Source: UMGS1766 sp963597355 (GTDB lineage: Bacteria > Bacillota > Clostridia > Oscillospirales > Oscillospiraceae). From it: 64,000 nucleotides of DNA. How positions within the stretch are numbered: position 1 is the stretch's first letter; each line of letters starts with the position of its first letter. The position numbers were made by a program, and so were the translations under genes. The notes beneath the pieces were generated by a model, which saw only the letters and a list, made by a program, of their open reading frames with translations, was not told the DNA's origin and did not search any database. The stretch lies in assembly GCA_963597355.1 (NCBI GenBank), contig CAVBPR010000018.1:124001-188000 (forward strand), written 5' to 3'. Shown piece after piece: positions 16,603-24,599 of the stretch.

Positions 16603-16635
16603 CACCGCTGTTCTCTTACGGGAGAACAGCCGGTG
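16603..16635 (-). other. Strong hairpin between atpF and atpA
   Basis: CACCGCTGTTCTC and GAGAACAGCCGGTG pair over 13 bp with one bulged base around a six-base loop. No T-run follows on the minus strand and the atpA ribosome site lies just after it. It is likely to be an mRNA processing or stability element that raises A/B expression relative to the other subunits. Confidence 0.65.
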
Positions 16636-16663
16636 CGGGACTCCTTCGCAGGTTCCTCAAGGT

Positions 16664-16975
16664 TTAGAGGATATCCGCGCCGACGGCGCGCTCTACGGAG
16701 GAGGTGATGTTTTCCATGCCGATACCCAGAGAGCCGGCCTTGCCGGGAATCAGGATGACGGCGGGGGTGAGCCGATCTTTGTACTTGGCTATCTCCTCTG
16801 GCATTTCTGCAGCCAGCTGCTCGGTGAGATAGATGATGGCGTATTCGGGATCCTTGGCCATAGACTGGAGATCCCGGCGGGCTTCCTCCACCGTTTCGGC
16901 GGGGATAACGTCCAGACCGAGAGCTTTAAAGCCCATAACGCTCTCCCGGTCGCCCAGAACTGCGATCTTATACAT
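16664..16975 (-). CDS. atpF: V-type ATP synthase/ATPase subunit F
   Basis: Subunit F binds the tip of rotor subunit D. The 103-residue product has the typical opening YKIAVLGDRESVMGFKALGLDV, a Rossmann-like alternation of strands and helices, and the end GMENITSSVERAVGADIL. The ATG at 16975 overlaps the end of the C gene; an in-frame GTG three codons earlier (16984) is closer to the AAAGG ribosome site and could be used instead. Length is normal for V-type F. Confidence 0.93.
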   Translation of the reverse strand: MYKIAVLGDRESVMGFKALGLDVIPAETVEEARRDLQSMAKDPEYAIIYLTEQLAAEMPEEIAKYKDRLTPAVILIPGKAGSLGIGMENITSSVERAVGADIL

Positions 16976-17966
16976 AGGGTTCACGCAGCCTTTCCCGAAT
17001 CACCTCGGCGGAAAGATCCGCCAGGCGACCCGTCATAATAATGCGGATAGCAGTGGCCTCGCTTTCCTTGGCGGCCAGATAGGCAACCAGAGGAGCCTCG
17101 CCGAAGGCGACGTAACGAGCGGAGCCGATATACTTCATGACGGCGTCGTCACACAGCTTTTCGAAGCGGGTGAGTTCACCGCCCTGCATTGCAGCCGTGC
17201 CGGCTTCTGCCGCATCGTGCAGTGCAGAGACAGTATACAGCTCCTCCACGGAAGAACCGGAGTTCACTGCGTTGAGAATGCGGGGAACATCCAGGTTGCC
17301 GCCGGAGAACAGCACGCCCTTCAGGAAATCCACGTCCTTGCCCATGCGCAGCGTACGCACCACGCTCTTCAGGTTGGCGGCATCAATGCTGATGCGCACA
17401 TAGCCTTCCAGGAAAGAGGATTCGCTGGTGCGGGCAAGATCAAACATGTCTTCAAAATAGGCCTGATCCAGCACAAAATCACTGAGCTGTGGGTCGTTGG
17501 TAGATCCAAGGGTATCCCGCGCCTGGGTGATGGCGGCGGCAAGATGACCGGGCAGTCCTCGGAAATCGGAGGAGCGGACCTGCTCCACCAGTTCCTGAGG
17601 GGGGACACGACCGGTGTCAACCAGCAGGTATTCCGCGTCGATGCCCCGTGCCTCGGATTTCAGCAAAACTTTTGCATTGTGATAGTCGTATTTGACCTTG
17701 AACACGTCAATGATGTTCCGGTCGGGAGCGAAGAGATAAAGGTCGTCATAAGTGCGCTCACGGGCGGTGGCAAGCATCTTGTTGATGCTGTCTACCGTGA
17801 CTTCCTCGATTTCAGGATAGCCGCACTCCTGAAGCACCTTTGCGGCGTCTGCAGCGGAGGCAGCGTCCAGCATTCGCTCCATGCGATCCCGGCTGAGCAG
17901 ATTGCGTTCCAGTGCTCGAATCCGGGTCGAGAGAAACAGATAATCTGTATCTTTGATTTTCGCCAA
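16968..17966 (-). CDS. atpC: V-type ATP synthase/ATPase subunit C
   Basis: Subunit C (the d-type subunit) is the funnel that joins the rotor shaft to the K ring. The 332-residue product is almost all helix, with the repeat-like blocks NIIDVFKVKYDYHNAKVLLKSEARG and YVRISIDAANLKSVVRTLRMGKD that define the family. The start is a TTG at 17966, chosen because GGAGGACG lies upstream and the protein then begins AKIKDTDYLFLSTRIRALE as in relatives; the frame is open to 18008 but without a ribosome site. Confidence 0.94.
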   Translation of the reverse strand: MAKIKDTDYLFLSTRIRALERNLLSRDRMERMLDAASAADAAKVLQECGYPEIEEVTVDSINKMLATARERTYDDLYLFAPDRNIIDVFKVKYDYHNAKVLLKSEARGIDAEYLLVDTGRVPPQELVEQVRSSDFRGLPGHLAAAITQARDTLGSTNDPQLSDFVLDQAYFEDMFDLARTSESSFLEGYVRISIDAANLKSVVRTLRMGKDVDFLKGVLFSGGNLDVPRILNAVNSGSSVEELYTVSALHDAAEAGTAAMQGGELTRFEKLCDDAVMKYIGSARYVAFGEAPLVAYLAAKESEATAIRIIMTGRLADLSAEVIRERLREPYV

Positions 17967-18026
17967 TGGTTCGTCCTCCTTCCCCTGCCCCGGATGAGGC
18001 AGGGCCAATTTGACGCGACGGGTGGG

Positions 18027-18626
18027 TTACGCGAACAGGAGCTTGCTCACCTCGCCGGTCACTTCGGTGCGGGAGAGACGTACCAGTGTCTCCAGAGCGC
18101 AGTTGATATCCACGGCGCCGTCGCTGAGCAGCAGACCGCCTTGTATGGGCTGAGATTGAGGAGACAATGTCAGCTCGCCGGTGCGGCCGGCAGCAGTGAG
18201 CAGTTCATTCGCCTGAGCGGCGATCTTCACGCCCAAGCGAGCGCGATCGGATTGATTGAGAATAATCTGCTCATGGCCGGTGCGGGCGGCGTTTACAGCC
18301 AGCTTTGCCAGCAGAGCGATGTATTCTTCCTCGGGAAGCTTGAGCAGCTTGGTCAAAGCCAGGTCAAAAGCTTCGTCCAATACCTCCTGCTTGGCGGCCA
18401 GCGTCATTTTGCGGGCCTCCATCTCAGCGGCGGAAACCAGACGGGCACCCCGCTCCTGAGCGCTTTTTTCGCCCTTTGCGAGAATGTCTGCGGCCTCCCG
18501 CTGAGCGCGGGCGGTGTAACCGGCACGAATCTTATCGGCCTGTGCCTGGGCATCGGCCTGAATGCGGTCGATTTCTGCCTGGGCATCGGCCTGAATGCGG
18601 CCGGTGATGTTTTCAATGCCTTGCAT
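18027..18626 (-). CDS. atpE: V-type ATP synthase/ATPase subunit E
   Basis: Subunit E forms, with G, the peripheral stalk that holds the head still. The 199-residue product is a long charged helix for the first 110 residues (ITGRIQADAQAEIDRIQADAQAQ, near-repeats of IQADAQA) and a globular C-terminal domain (LGVKIAAQANELL, GGLLLSDGAVDINCALETL). The GGL-[LV]-L-x-x-[GD] strand near the end is the E-subunit mark. It lies between K and C in the usual V-type order. Confidence 0.93.
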   Translation of the reverse strand: MQGIENITGRIQADAQAEIDRIQADAQAQADKIRAGYTARAQREAADILAKGEKSAQERGARLVSAAEMEARKMTLAAKQEVLDEAFDLALTKLLKLPEEEYIALLAKLAVNAARTGHEQIILNQSDRARLGVKIAAQANELLTAAGRTGELTLSPQSQPIQGGLLLSDGAVDINCALETLVRLSRTEVTGEVSKLLFA

Positions 18627-18661
18627 AGTGTGTCGTCCTTTCTGCAGTTAGGTGAGAAAAC

Positions 18662-19144
18662 TCACTTGATGAACAGCAGCATCAGGAAGGAAGCCAGCAA
18701 GCAGAGGATGGCGTAGAACTCGACCATGATGGCCATGATAATGCCCTTGGACATTTCTTCAGGACGCTTAGCCACCAGGCTGACACCGGCAGCGGCGCAG
18801 CGACCCTGGCCGATAGCAGTGATGTAGCCGCCGATACCCATGGGCAGGCAGGCCACGCAGTAGCCGATGCCCTGAGCAACGGTCAGGGTAGCAGGAGTGC
18901 CGCCGATGACGCCCAGAGTGAACAGAGCGTAGAACCAGACGACCAGACCGTACAGACCCTGGGTACCGGGCAGAATCTGAAGAATCAGGCAAGAAGAGAA
19001 CTTGCTGGGATCTTCGGAGATGACGCCGGCAGCGGCCTCACCTACGCAACCAACACCCTTACCAGATCCGGCGCAGGCCAGGGCCACGGCCAGAGAAGCA
19101 CCGATGACTGCAATGTACAATCCGGCATTAGACATGAAATCCAT
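18662..19144 (-). CDS. atpK: V-type ATPase proteolipid subunit K, with sodium-binding residues
   Basis: This 160-residue membrane protein forms the rotating ring. It has four hydrophobic helices in two homologous hairpins. LPGTQGLYG (residues 58-66), Gln113 in IGQG and Glu142 in MVEFYAI match the positions of the sodium ligands of the Enterococcus hirae ring (Leu61, Thr64, Gln65, Gln110, Glu139). The ring should therefore carry sodium ions, an inference from conserved residues. The ATG at 19144 has GAGGAGG upstream. Only the second hairpin has the ion-binding glutamate, as is normal for 16-kDa proteolipids. Confidence 0.95.
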   Translation of the reverse strand: MDFMSNAGLYIAVIGASLAVALACAGSGKGVGCVGEAAAGVISEDPSKFSSCLILQILPGTQGLYGLVVWFYALFTLGVIGGTPATLTVAQGIGYCVACLPMGIGGYITAIGQGRCAAAGVSLVAKRPEEMSKGIIMAIMVEFYAILCLLASFLMLLFIK

Positions 19145-19146
19145 AA

Positions 19147-21102
19147 TTATTTTTCCTCCTCGATGATGTCGACATATTTCGTGTCGTATTGTAGGGGACG
19201 GAAGGGAATACCGCCCTCCTTGTAAAACTTACCGAAGTACTCCAGGTACTGAAGACGAGCGGCGTGAACATAAGTTCCGATGAGGTTGACGCCGATGTTG
19301 AACACATGGCCGATCAGGAACACCAGAATGAACACGATGATGCTCTTGGGCAGGGCGCCCAGAGTGTTGAACACCTGAGCGATGACGCTGGTAGCCAGCA
19401 TCAGTGCCATCAGACGGGCATAGCTCAGCACGTCAGACAACCAGCTGGTGATGTCGTACAGGCTCTTAATGCCGCCGAACAGCTTCTTAACAAATGTGCC
19501 TTCGTGACGGCCCTGGGTGCAAATCAGGCAGAGCGCGCCGATAATCAGCAGAATCGGGGTCTTGGCCAGTGCCGCAACAGCGATGCCGGCGAACACAACC
19601 CACCAGGGAACTACATCCAGCAGGGCATCGATTCCGTGACCATCCCGGAAGCCCATGTAGATGTGGATGCACTGACCCATGATCAGATGGACGCAGCCGA
19701 TGGCAATGGCGATGATCAGAACCGTCATCGGATCGTTGACCGGGTTGACCACAATGCCGTTGCAGAAGGTTTCCATCCAGCCGGGCATGGTGGCGTTGGG
19801 CAGGAAGGTGTCGTAGATGACTTCCAGCACGTTGCCGAAGAAGCCGCCGACAAACACACCGCACAGGGCAGTGCTTCCGCCCAGCCAGAGGCCGAGGTGC
19901 ATCATGCGGCCCAGGGTCTTTTTCGGCTTGAACATTTTGATGATCGCAAGGCAGCCCAGGAAGATGATAATGCCGTAGGCAACATCGGCGAACATGAAGC
20001 CGAAGAAGAACACATACCAGAAGAAGTACAGGGGGTTGGCATCAATACCGTCATAGGCAGGCAGGGAGTACATCTCCGTTACCATGTTGATGCAGTCCAT
20101 CCACTTCGGGTTCTTCAGCTGCGTGGGAACGCGGTCGCCCTCTGCAGGATCGGAAGTGTCCCAGGCACAGGTGAACTGCTTCTGCACGACGGAGAAGTCG
20201 GCCACCCGTTCGGCGGGAATCCAGCCTTCGGCAAAGAAGATCTGTCCGTCTGTGAGGAAGCGCTCCGCCACAGCCTCCCGGCTGATTTCCTGATTGACAC
20301 GATCCAGTGCCAGTTCCAGGGCGGGACGCTGATCCTTGTAAGCCACAATGGCGTCTTCCTGTTCTTTGCGCTGCTGCTGCAAAGCAGACAGCTCGCCGCG
20401 GATGCGGTCGATGTTCTGCTTGGGCGTTCCGGTGAGGTCTTTGAATCGAACCACACCGAAGGAGTGGGCGCGCAGGGCAGTCAGCGCATCTTCCAGGGCG
20501 TCCTTGTGGACCACCAGCAGATAGTAGCGCTGATCCTTATCCTCGGAAATCGGAGTCAGCTGCGCCAGATCCGTGGCGGCAGCCAAATCGGTTTGCAAGG
20601 CGCTGTCCTCGGCAGCAACCGGAGCGGTACCGAGTACCAGTTCCGCATGGGAGGTGTGCTGCTGCTCCAGCGGCAGGTCCAGATTCGTCCAGGGAATCAG
20701 ACCGGAAAGATTGGCGTTGAGTTTGTTTTCAGCAGAGTAGATTTGTGCAATCTCCCGCGTACAGTCGTTAATCGACTGAGCACTGGCGAGTGCTGCGTTT
20801 TTTGCGGCCTCATCGAAGAACTTTGCTTCGGTGATATCATACCGCTTCTGGAACAATCCCTTTTTCGCCGGCGCATATTTCTTCAATGCATCCAATGCGC
20901 TGTTCAGAGCAGACCACTCTGCTTTGCGGGATGCAATGGAAGAAGTGTCCCGCCGCAACAGGGCTGCCCATTCGGGATCGGTTGCCTTGTCATCCGGTTC
21001 TGTAATCTCAACGCACCCGAGGTGAAGCAGCTGCTGCAGTAAGTCGTCCCGCTGTTCGGAGAAGCCGATGACCCGCAGTCGCTTCATTTTTACGATGCTC
21101 AT
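19147..21102 (-). CDS. atpI: V-type ATP synthase/ATPase subunit I
   Basis: Subunit I is the membrane stator that forms the ion path beside the K ring. The 651-residue protein has a cytoplasmic, coiled-coil-rich first half (to about residue 340) and seven to eight membrane segments in the second half. The block SWLSDVLSYARLMALMLATSVIAQVFN holds the conserved arginine that faces the ring carboxylate (the SYARL motif), and the end FFKEGG-like stretch (FYKEGGIPFRPLQY) is typical. Its ATG overlaps the stop of the G gene (ATGA). Confidence 0.96.
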   Translation of the reverse strand: MSIVKMKRLRVIGFSEQRDDLLQQLLHLGCVEITEPDDKATDPEWAALLRRDTSSIASRKAEWSALNSALDALKKYAPAKKGLFQKRYDITEAKFFDEAAKNAALASAQSINDCTREIAQIYSAENKLNANLSGLIPWTNLDLPLEQQHTSHAELVLGTAPVAAEDSALQTDLAAATDLAQLTPISEDKDQRYYLLVVHKDALEDALTALRAHSFGVVRFKDLTGTPKQNIDRIRGELSALQQQRKEQEDAIVAYKDQRPALELALDRVNQEISREAVAERFLTDGQIFFAEGWIPAERVADFSVVQKQFTCAWDTSDPAEGDRVPTQLKNPKWMDCINMVTEMYSLPAYDGIDANPLYFFWYVFFFGFMFADVAYGIIIFLGCLAIIKMFKPKKTLGRMMHLGLWLGGSTALCGVFVGGFFGNVLEVIYDTFLPNATMPGWMETFCNGIVVNPVNDPMTVLIIAIAIGCVHLIMGQCIHIYMGFRDGHGIDALLDVVPWWVVFAGIAVAALAKTPILLIIGALCLICTQGRHEGTFVKKLFGGIKSLYDITSWLSDVLSYARLMALMLATSVIAQVFNTLGALPKSIIVFILVFLIGHVFNIGVNLIGTYVHAARLQYLEYFGKFYKEGGIPFRPLQYDTKYVDIIEEEK

Positions 21103-21416
21103 GAGAGATTCACGACCTTTCTGACGATCCGCTCTGCAGCGGCATCCAGTTGACGCTGCGCGGCGGCCTTGAGATCGGCGCAGGCGCGCTCGGTCTCCTG
21201 TTGGACTGCCTCGGCCTGCCCGGCAGCGGTTTCCTCAGCCTGGCGCATCATCGCCTGAACCTTGGTTTCCGCCTCCGAGCGAGCAGATTCCAGCTCCGCC
21301 TGACCCTGTCGCTCCGCGTCGGCAATCAGTTGTTTTGCCGTCTGGAGCGCACTGGCCTTGCGCTGAGCACAGTCCTGCTCTGCCTCGGCAACCTGTTTGA
21401 TAGCTTCCAAAGACAA
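21099..21416 (-). CDS. V-type ATP synthase/ATPase subunit G (also called H)
   Basis: This 105-residue, wholly helical, Ala/Glu/Gln-rich protein is the partner of E in the peripheral stalk. It is the first gene of the operon, as ntpF is in Enterococcus hirae. I place the start at the TTG at 21416, since AAGGGTGGTGA, a near-complete ribosome site, lies just before it and the protein then begins SLEAIKQVAEAEQ as relatives do; starting at the GTG at 21428 would use the ribosome site as coding sequence. The low-complexity coiled coil is expected for the family. Confidence 0.88.
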   Translation of the reverse strand: MSLEAIKQVAEAEQDCAQRKASALQTAKQLIADAERQGQAELESARSEAETKVQAMMRQAEETAAGQAEAVQQETERACADLKAAAQRQLDAAAERIVRKVVNLS

Positions 21417-21456
21417 TTCATTCACCACCCTTTTGGCGTAGTCTCTATATTAAATA

Positions 21457-21485
21457 GGTATAGCGTTTTCTTATGCGCTTTTCAA
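21457..21485 (-). promoter_or_regulatory. Promoter of the V-ATPase operon
   Basis: TTGAAA and TATACC are exactly 17 bases apart on the minus strand, 41 bases before the likely TTG start of the first gene. Confidence 0.7.
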
Positions 21486-21982
21486 TTGTTTCGCACAGGA
21501 AAATACCAGCCCCATTTTAGAACATCTCTTTTGAAAAGGCAATAGACAAAAGTAAAAAAGTGTGCAGTAAAATGCAAGTGACAGCACGAAATACTTGCAA
21601 TCTCCTGTTATAAAGTCAGGATTGTATTTTTAATAGGTATAGAACAAAATCGGCCGAAAAAACGAAAAAGAAACGCCGAAGAAAAAGGTAAAAAATTTTT
21701 TCACAATTTTCTGAAAATGAAAACGGAAGGAATAGGTTGTAAAAAAACTTTGTTATTGTGCAAAAACAAGACACAGTGAACAGTTATAATTTAATAAGAA
21801 AAATGGAAAAACGCTGCGTATTCGGATCGAAGGAGCACAACAGACCGGAAGAAAAAATGAACGAAATGGAGTGCGAAAAAATGCGCCATCGCACCTGAAA
21901 ACAGGCTTGATGGCGGAATACGACAAAATTTCTGCAAGAATAGATATGGCGACTTGCAAAATTACGGAGGTGCAAGCTGGAA
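21486..21982 (+). other. AT-rich gap with no supported gene
   Basis: This 497-base stretch is clearly richer in A and T than its surroundings. I see no gene, RNA or convincing terminator in it. A TATAAT at 21785-21790 is followed by a 31-codon open frame at 21803, but no ribosome site or -35 box supports it. Confidence 0.6.
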
Positions 21983-22279
21983 TTATTTTTCCTTCGACGG
22001 GGTGGAACTGCGAGGGGCATTTTCCACAATCAGGGAGGAAAGATCCAGGGGTTCCTCCTGCTCCTGAACGAGCGAACCGGATGCATTCGGAAGAACCATG
22101 TGAGCGCCGGAAATGGAGTAGACCATGTAGCGCTGGAGATAGACTGCAGCGCCGCTGAGAGCGATTGCTGCAATCAACACCAGAGCCAGAAACCATTTTG
22201 CTCCTTTGGAGAGACGCCGGTTGGAACTGGTGCTGCCGCGGTAAGCGCGGTAAGAACGATGATGCGGATACCGTCCCAT
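21983..22279 (-). CDS. Small single-pass membrane protein
   Basis: The 98-residue protein has a basic cytoplasmic start (GRYPHHRSYRAYRGSTSSNRRLSKGAKW), one membrane helix (FLALVLIAAIALSGAAVYL) and an acidic extracellular tail. No family is recognised. Its ATG overlaps the MarR stop codon (TAATG), so it is translated with the regulator and is probably under its control. It may act as a small envelope or regulatory factor, but nothing in the sequence shows that directly. Confidence 0.75.
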   Translation of the reverse strand: MGRYPHHRSYRAYRGSTSSNRRLSKGAKWFLALVLIAAIALSGAAVYLQRYMVYSISGAHMVLPNASGSLVQEQEEPLDLSSLIVENAPRSSTPSKEK

Positions 22280-22710
22280 TAGTCGCCGTCCTGGTTCAGC
22301 GATTGGTTCAGCAGCTGTAAACCACGGAGGATGGTTTGCTGTTCCTCTTCGGAAAGCCGATCCAAAGCCCGGCTGAACTGGCTGGTGGCGTTGCTTTGCA
22401 GTTGCTGCAGTCCCTGTTGGAACTTCTCCGTTGTGGCAACATAGATTACCCGGCGGTCGGAATCGGAACGGACGCGCTGCACCAGATCCATTTTTTCCAG
22501 ACGATCTACCACGCCGGAGATGGTGCTGTTTGCGCTGCCGGCGGCCTCTGCCAGGGCGCTGATGGGCATTGGTCCATCCGCTTCCAGAATGGCCAGAACA
22601 ATAGATTGGGGATAGGTCAGACTCCATTGATTATAGTAAACCCGGAATTTTCCGGAGATGCGGTGTCCTGTCTGCAGATACTCATGCAGAATGTCGGTGG
22701 ACAGATCCAT
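22279..22710 (-). CDS. MarR-family transcriptional regulator
   Basis: The 143-residue protein has the MarR winged helix: LTYPQSIVLAILEADGPMPISALAEAAGSANSTISGVVDRLEKMDLVQR (recognition helix NSTISGVVDRL) followed by the wing SDSDRRVIYVATT and a dimerising C-terminal helix. The ATG at 22710, with GGAAGGAG upstream, is preferred to a start 54 bases further out, which would lie between the promoter and the ribosome site. A perfect palindrome lies inside its promoter, so it should repress itself and the small membrane protein gene. The ligand is unknown. Confidence 0.92.
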   Translation of the reverse strand: MDLSTDILHEYLQTGHRISGKFRVYYNQWSLTYPQSIVLAILEADGPMPISALAEAAGSANSTISGVVDRLEKMDLVQRVRSDSDRRVIYVATTEKFQQGLQQLQSNATSQFSRALDRLSEEEQQTILRGLQLLNQSLNQDGD

Positions 22711-22759
22711 AAAAATGCTCCTTCCAAGTGAAAAACAAAGGGGATTGTAATTATGACTT

Positions 22760-22788
22760 AGCATATATTTTCAATTGAAAATAGTCAA
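22760..22788 (-). promoter_or_regulatory. MarR promoter with a perfect 16-bp palindrome in the spacer
   Basis: On the minus strand TTGACT and TATGCT are 17 bases apart. The perfect palindrome ATTTTCAATTGAAAAT (22767-22782) fills the spacer, so a bound dimer would block RNA polymerase. MarR autorepression from such sites is well known in the family. Confidence 0.75.
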
Positions 22789-22923
22789 CCGATTGGGAGG
22801 AAAATTCATGTTTAATTAACAAGTTGGACAAGAAACCGAAATCTGTAACGTGAAATAGAGGGAAAGAGCCGTGTTCCGGCAAAACGGTTAAAAAAATAGG
22901 GGGCAAATAGCGGAATTTTAAAC

Positions 22924-22952
22924 TTGCTTTTACATGGGGATAGCCATAAAAT
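22924..22952 (+). promoter_or_regulatory. Promoter of the GGDEF gene
   Basis: TTGCTT and TAAAAT are 17 bases apart, 44 bases before the start codon. Confidence 0.6.
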
Positions 22953-22995
22953 AGAAAATACAGTTCGATTGGTAAAATTAAGAGGGGGTGCCTTC

Positions 22996-24123
22996 ATGAT
23001 AAAAGACATGATCCAGGTTTTCCTTGCCCCTGTTCTAACTCTTTTTTCGCTGGCGGTAATGGTGGCGCGAAATCCCCTGTTGAGCGGCCGCAAAAAAGGG
23101 TTGTTTTATGGTGCCGGCGTGTTGCTGCTGCTGATTATTGTTTCGATTTGGATTGATAGCGTACTGGCCCGCGTTTCGCCTTCTGTGCAGGTTATCACCA
23201 TGCGAAAAATTGCCAATTTTTCGCATTACTGTCTTGCGCCGCTTGCGCCGATGCTATTAGCGCTGCTGCATCAGAGAAATAAAAAAAATCCCGGCTGGTG
23301 GTTCTATCTGCCGGAGGCAGTTGTGGTGGGCGTCAATATTGTGAGCCTGTTCAACGGCTGTGTCGTTCAGGTGACGGAAGCGAACACCGTGGAGCCCGGC
23401 CCCATGTATTTTCTTGTCTACCTGATTGGCGGGCTTTATTTGCTGCTTCTTCTCAACCGGGCAATGGGACAGCATTATCGTCCGAATCGGCAGGCGGAAG
23501 GGGCATTGATTACCAGCGCAATTATTGTTTTTGCCATTACGATTGTGCTGGATGTGGTGTATGATCTGCGATTTGTTCTCTGGAGCATTGCAGTTGCATT
23601 TCTGGTGCTGTATTTCCTCCAACTGAATGTGGAGAAGGTGGCCTTTGACCCGTTAACCGGAACCCACAGTCAGGTTGCCTTTTCCAACACGACGAAAAAA
23701 ATGCGCCACGGAAAGGGAAAAACCTGCACGATTGCCATGGTGGACATGAACGGGCTGAAGTTCTTTAACGACACCTATGGCCACAGCGCGGGAAACGATG
23801 CGCTGAAACAGATGTCGGGGGCCATTCTGGCGGCAGTGGAAGGCCAGCGTATGCGGGTTTATCGCCATGGCGGAGACGAGTTTGTGGTGGTTGCGATGCG
23901 GCTATGTCGCGAGGAAATGGAGACCATTCTGGAAGGCGCACTGCACCAGTGCGGCGAGGTGCAAGGCGTTCCGGTCAGCTTTGCCTATGGCGTGGCGGAA
24001 TTTCATTCGGGCGATGATCTGCGGGCGTCCATTTCCGAGGCAGATGAGCGGATGTATGCCCACAAAAAGGCGACCAGCCCAATGGCACAGCGGACGGATC
24101 ACACGGATTTGGTGGAAATCTGA
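22996..24123 (+). CDS. Membrane diguanylate cyclase (GGDEF domain)
   Basis: The 375-residue protein has six to seven membrane helices in the first 215 residues and a GGDEF domain after them, which makes cyclic di-GMP from two GTP. The active-site stretch reads RHGGDEFVVV and the metal/nucleotide part reads VDMNGLKFFNDTYGHSAGNDALKQM, both intact. The inhibitory RxxD site normally placed just before GGDEF is absent (QRMRVYRHGGDEF), so product inhibition at that site is not expected. The ATG at 22996 follows GAGGGGGTG. It is a single gene with its own promoter. Confidence 0.92.
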   Translation: MIKDMIQVFLAPVLTLFSLAVMVARNPLLSGRKKGLFYGAGVLLLLIIVSIWIDSVLARVSPSVQVITMRKIANFSHYCLAPLAPMLLALLHQRNKKNPGWWFYLPEAVVVGVNIVSLFNGCVVQVTEANTVEPGPMYFLVYLIGGLYLLLLLNRAMGQHYRPNRQAEGALITSAIIVFAITIVLDVVYDLRFVLWSIAVAFLVLYFLQLNVEKVAFDPLTGTHSQVAFSNTTKKMRHGKGKTCTIAMVDMNGLKFFNDTYGHSAGNDALKQMSGAILAAVEGQRMRVYRHGGDEFVVVAMRLCREEMETILEGALHQCGEVQGVPVSFAYGVAEFHSGDDLRASISEADERMYAHKKATSPMAQRTDHTDLVEI

Positions 24124-24131
24124 AAAAAATC

Positions 24132-24160
24132 TTGCGTTTTCCTGTGCTGTGTGATAGTAT
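24132..24160 (+). promoter_or_regulatory. Promoter of secG
   Basis: TTGCGT and TAGTAT are 17 bases apart, about 64 bases before secG. Confidence 0.6.
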
Positions 24161-24223
24161 AAACTTCGAATTTGAAGATTTTCGCCCGGTTTTCTGCGGG
24201 CGTTGGAAAGAGGAGTTTCTGAA

Positions 24224-24463
24224 ATGAGTGCTTTGACAACGGTTCTGACGGTCATTGAAGTGATCGCATCTATTTTTCTGATTCTGGTTGTTCTGCTTCA
24301 GTCCGGCAAAAGCGCCGGTATTGCCGGTGCCATCGGCGGCGGCATGGACACCTTCCTGAGCAAGAACAAGGCCAAGAGCTGGGATGCAAAACTGGCTCGC
24401 CTGACCAAGTGGGTTGCAATTGCCTTTATGGTGCTGTCCCTCGTTCTGGTTATGGTGCTGTAA
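24224..24463 (+). CDS. secG: Preprotein translocase subunit SecG
   Basis: The 79-residue protein has two membrane helices (about residues 5-24 and 58-78) joined by the glycine-rich loop LLQSGKSAGIAGAIGGGMDTFLSKNKAKSWD, the clear SecG pattern with LQ-x-GK and the FLSK segment. It assists the SecYE channel. The ATG at 24224 follows GAGGAG. It is transcribed alone and ends in a terminator. Confidence 0.95.
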   Translation: MSALTTVLTVIEVIASIFLILVVLLQSGKSAGIAGAIGGGMDTFLSKNKAKSWDAKLARLTKWVAIAFMVLSLVLVMVL

Positions 24464-24481
24464 TTTTATCTGCATAATTTA

Positions 24482-24516
24482 GGCGGCTGTCTGCTGGACA
24501 GTCGCCTTTTGTTTTG
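24482..24516 (+). terminator. Terminator of secG
   Basis: GGCGGCTGTC pairs with GACAGTCGCC and is followed by TTTTGTTTT. Confidence 0.85.
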
Positions 24517-24532
24517 CAGATTCAAATAAATC

Positions 24533-24561
24533 TTGCAGTTTCCTCACAAATGTGAGATAAT
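24533..24561 (+). promoter_or_regulatory. Promoter of the degV-HD pair with an internal palindrome
   Basis: TTGCAG and GATAAT are 17 bases apart. The spacer holds CTCACAAATGTGAG (24543-24556), an inverted repeat with two 6-bp arms, at a position where a bound regulator would block transcription. Confidence 0.6.
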
Positions 24562-24599
24562 CGACGGGTTATTGAAATCATTTGGAAGGAACTAGGTAC

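Noticed and set aside
19264..21042. Long open frame of 592 codons on the plus strand, and similar long frames opposite ileS (49534-52356), murein and V-ATPase genes
   Set aside because: They are mirror images of well-recognised genes on the other strand, have no ribosome sites, and their translations are rich in His, Gln and Cys with no family motifs.
21803..21898. 31-codon ORF after a TATAAT in the AT-rich gap
   Set aside because: There is no ribosome site and no -35 box at proper spacing; the product has no known pattern.
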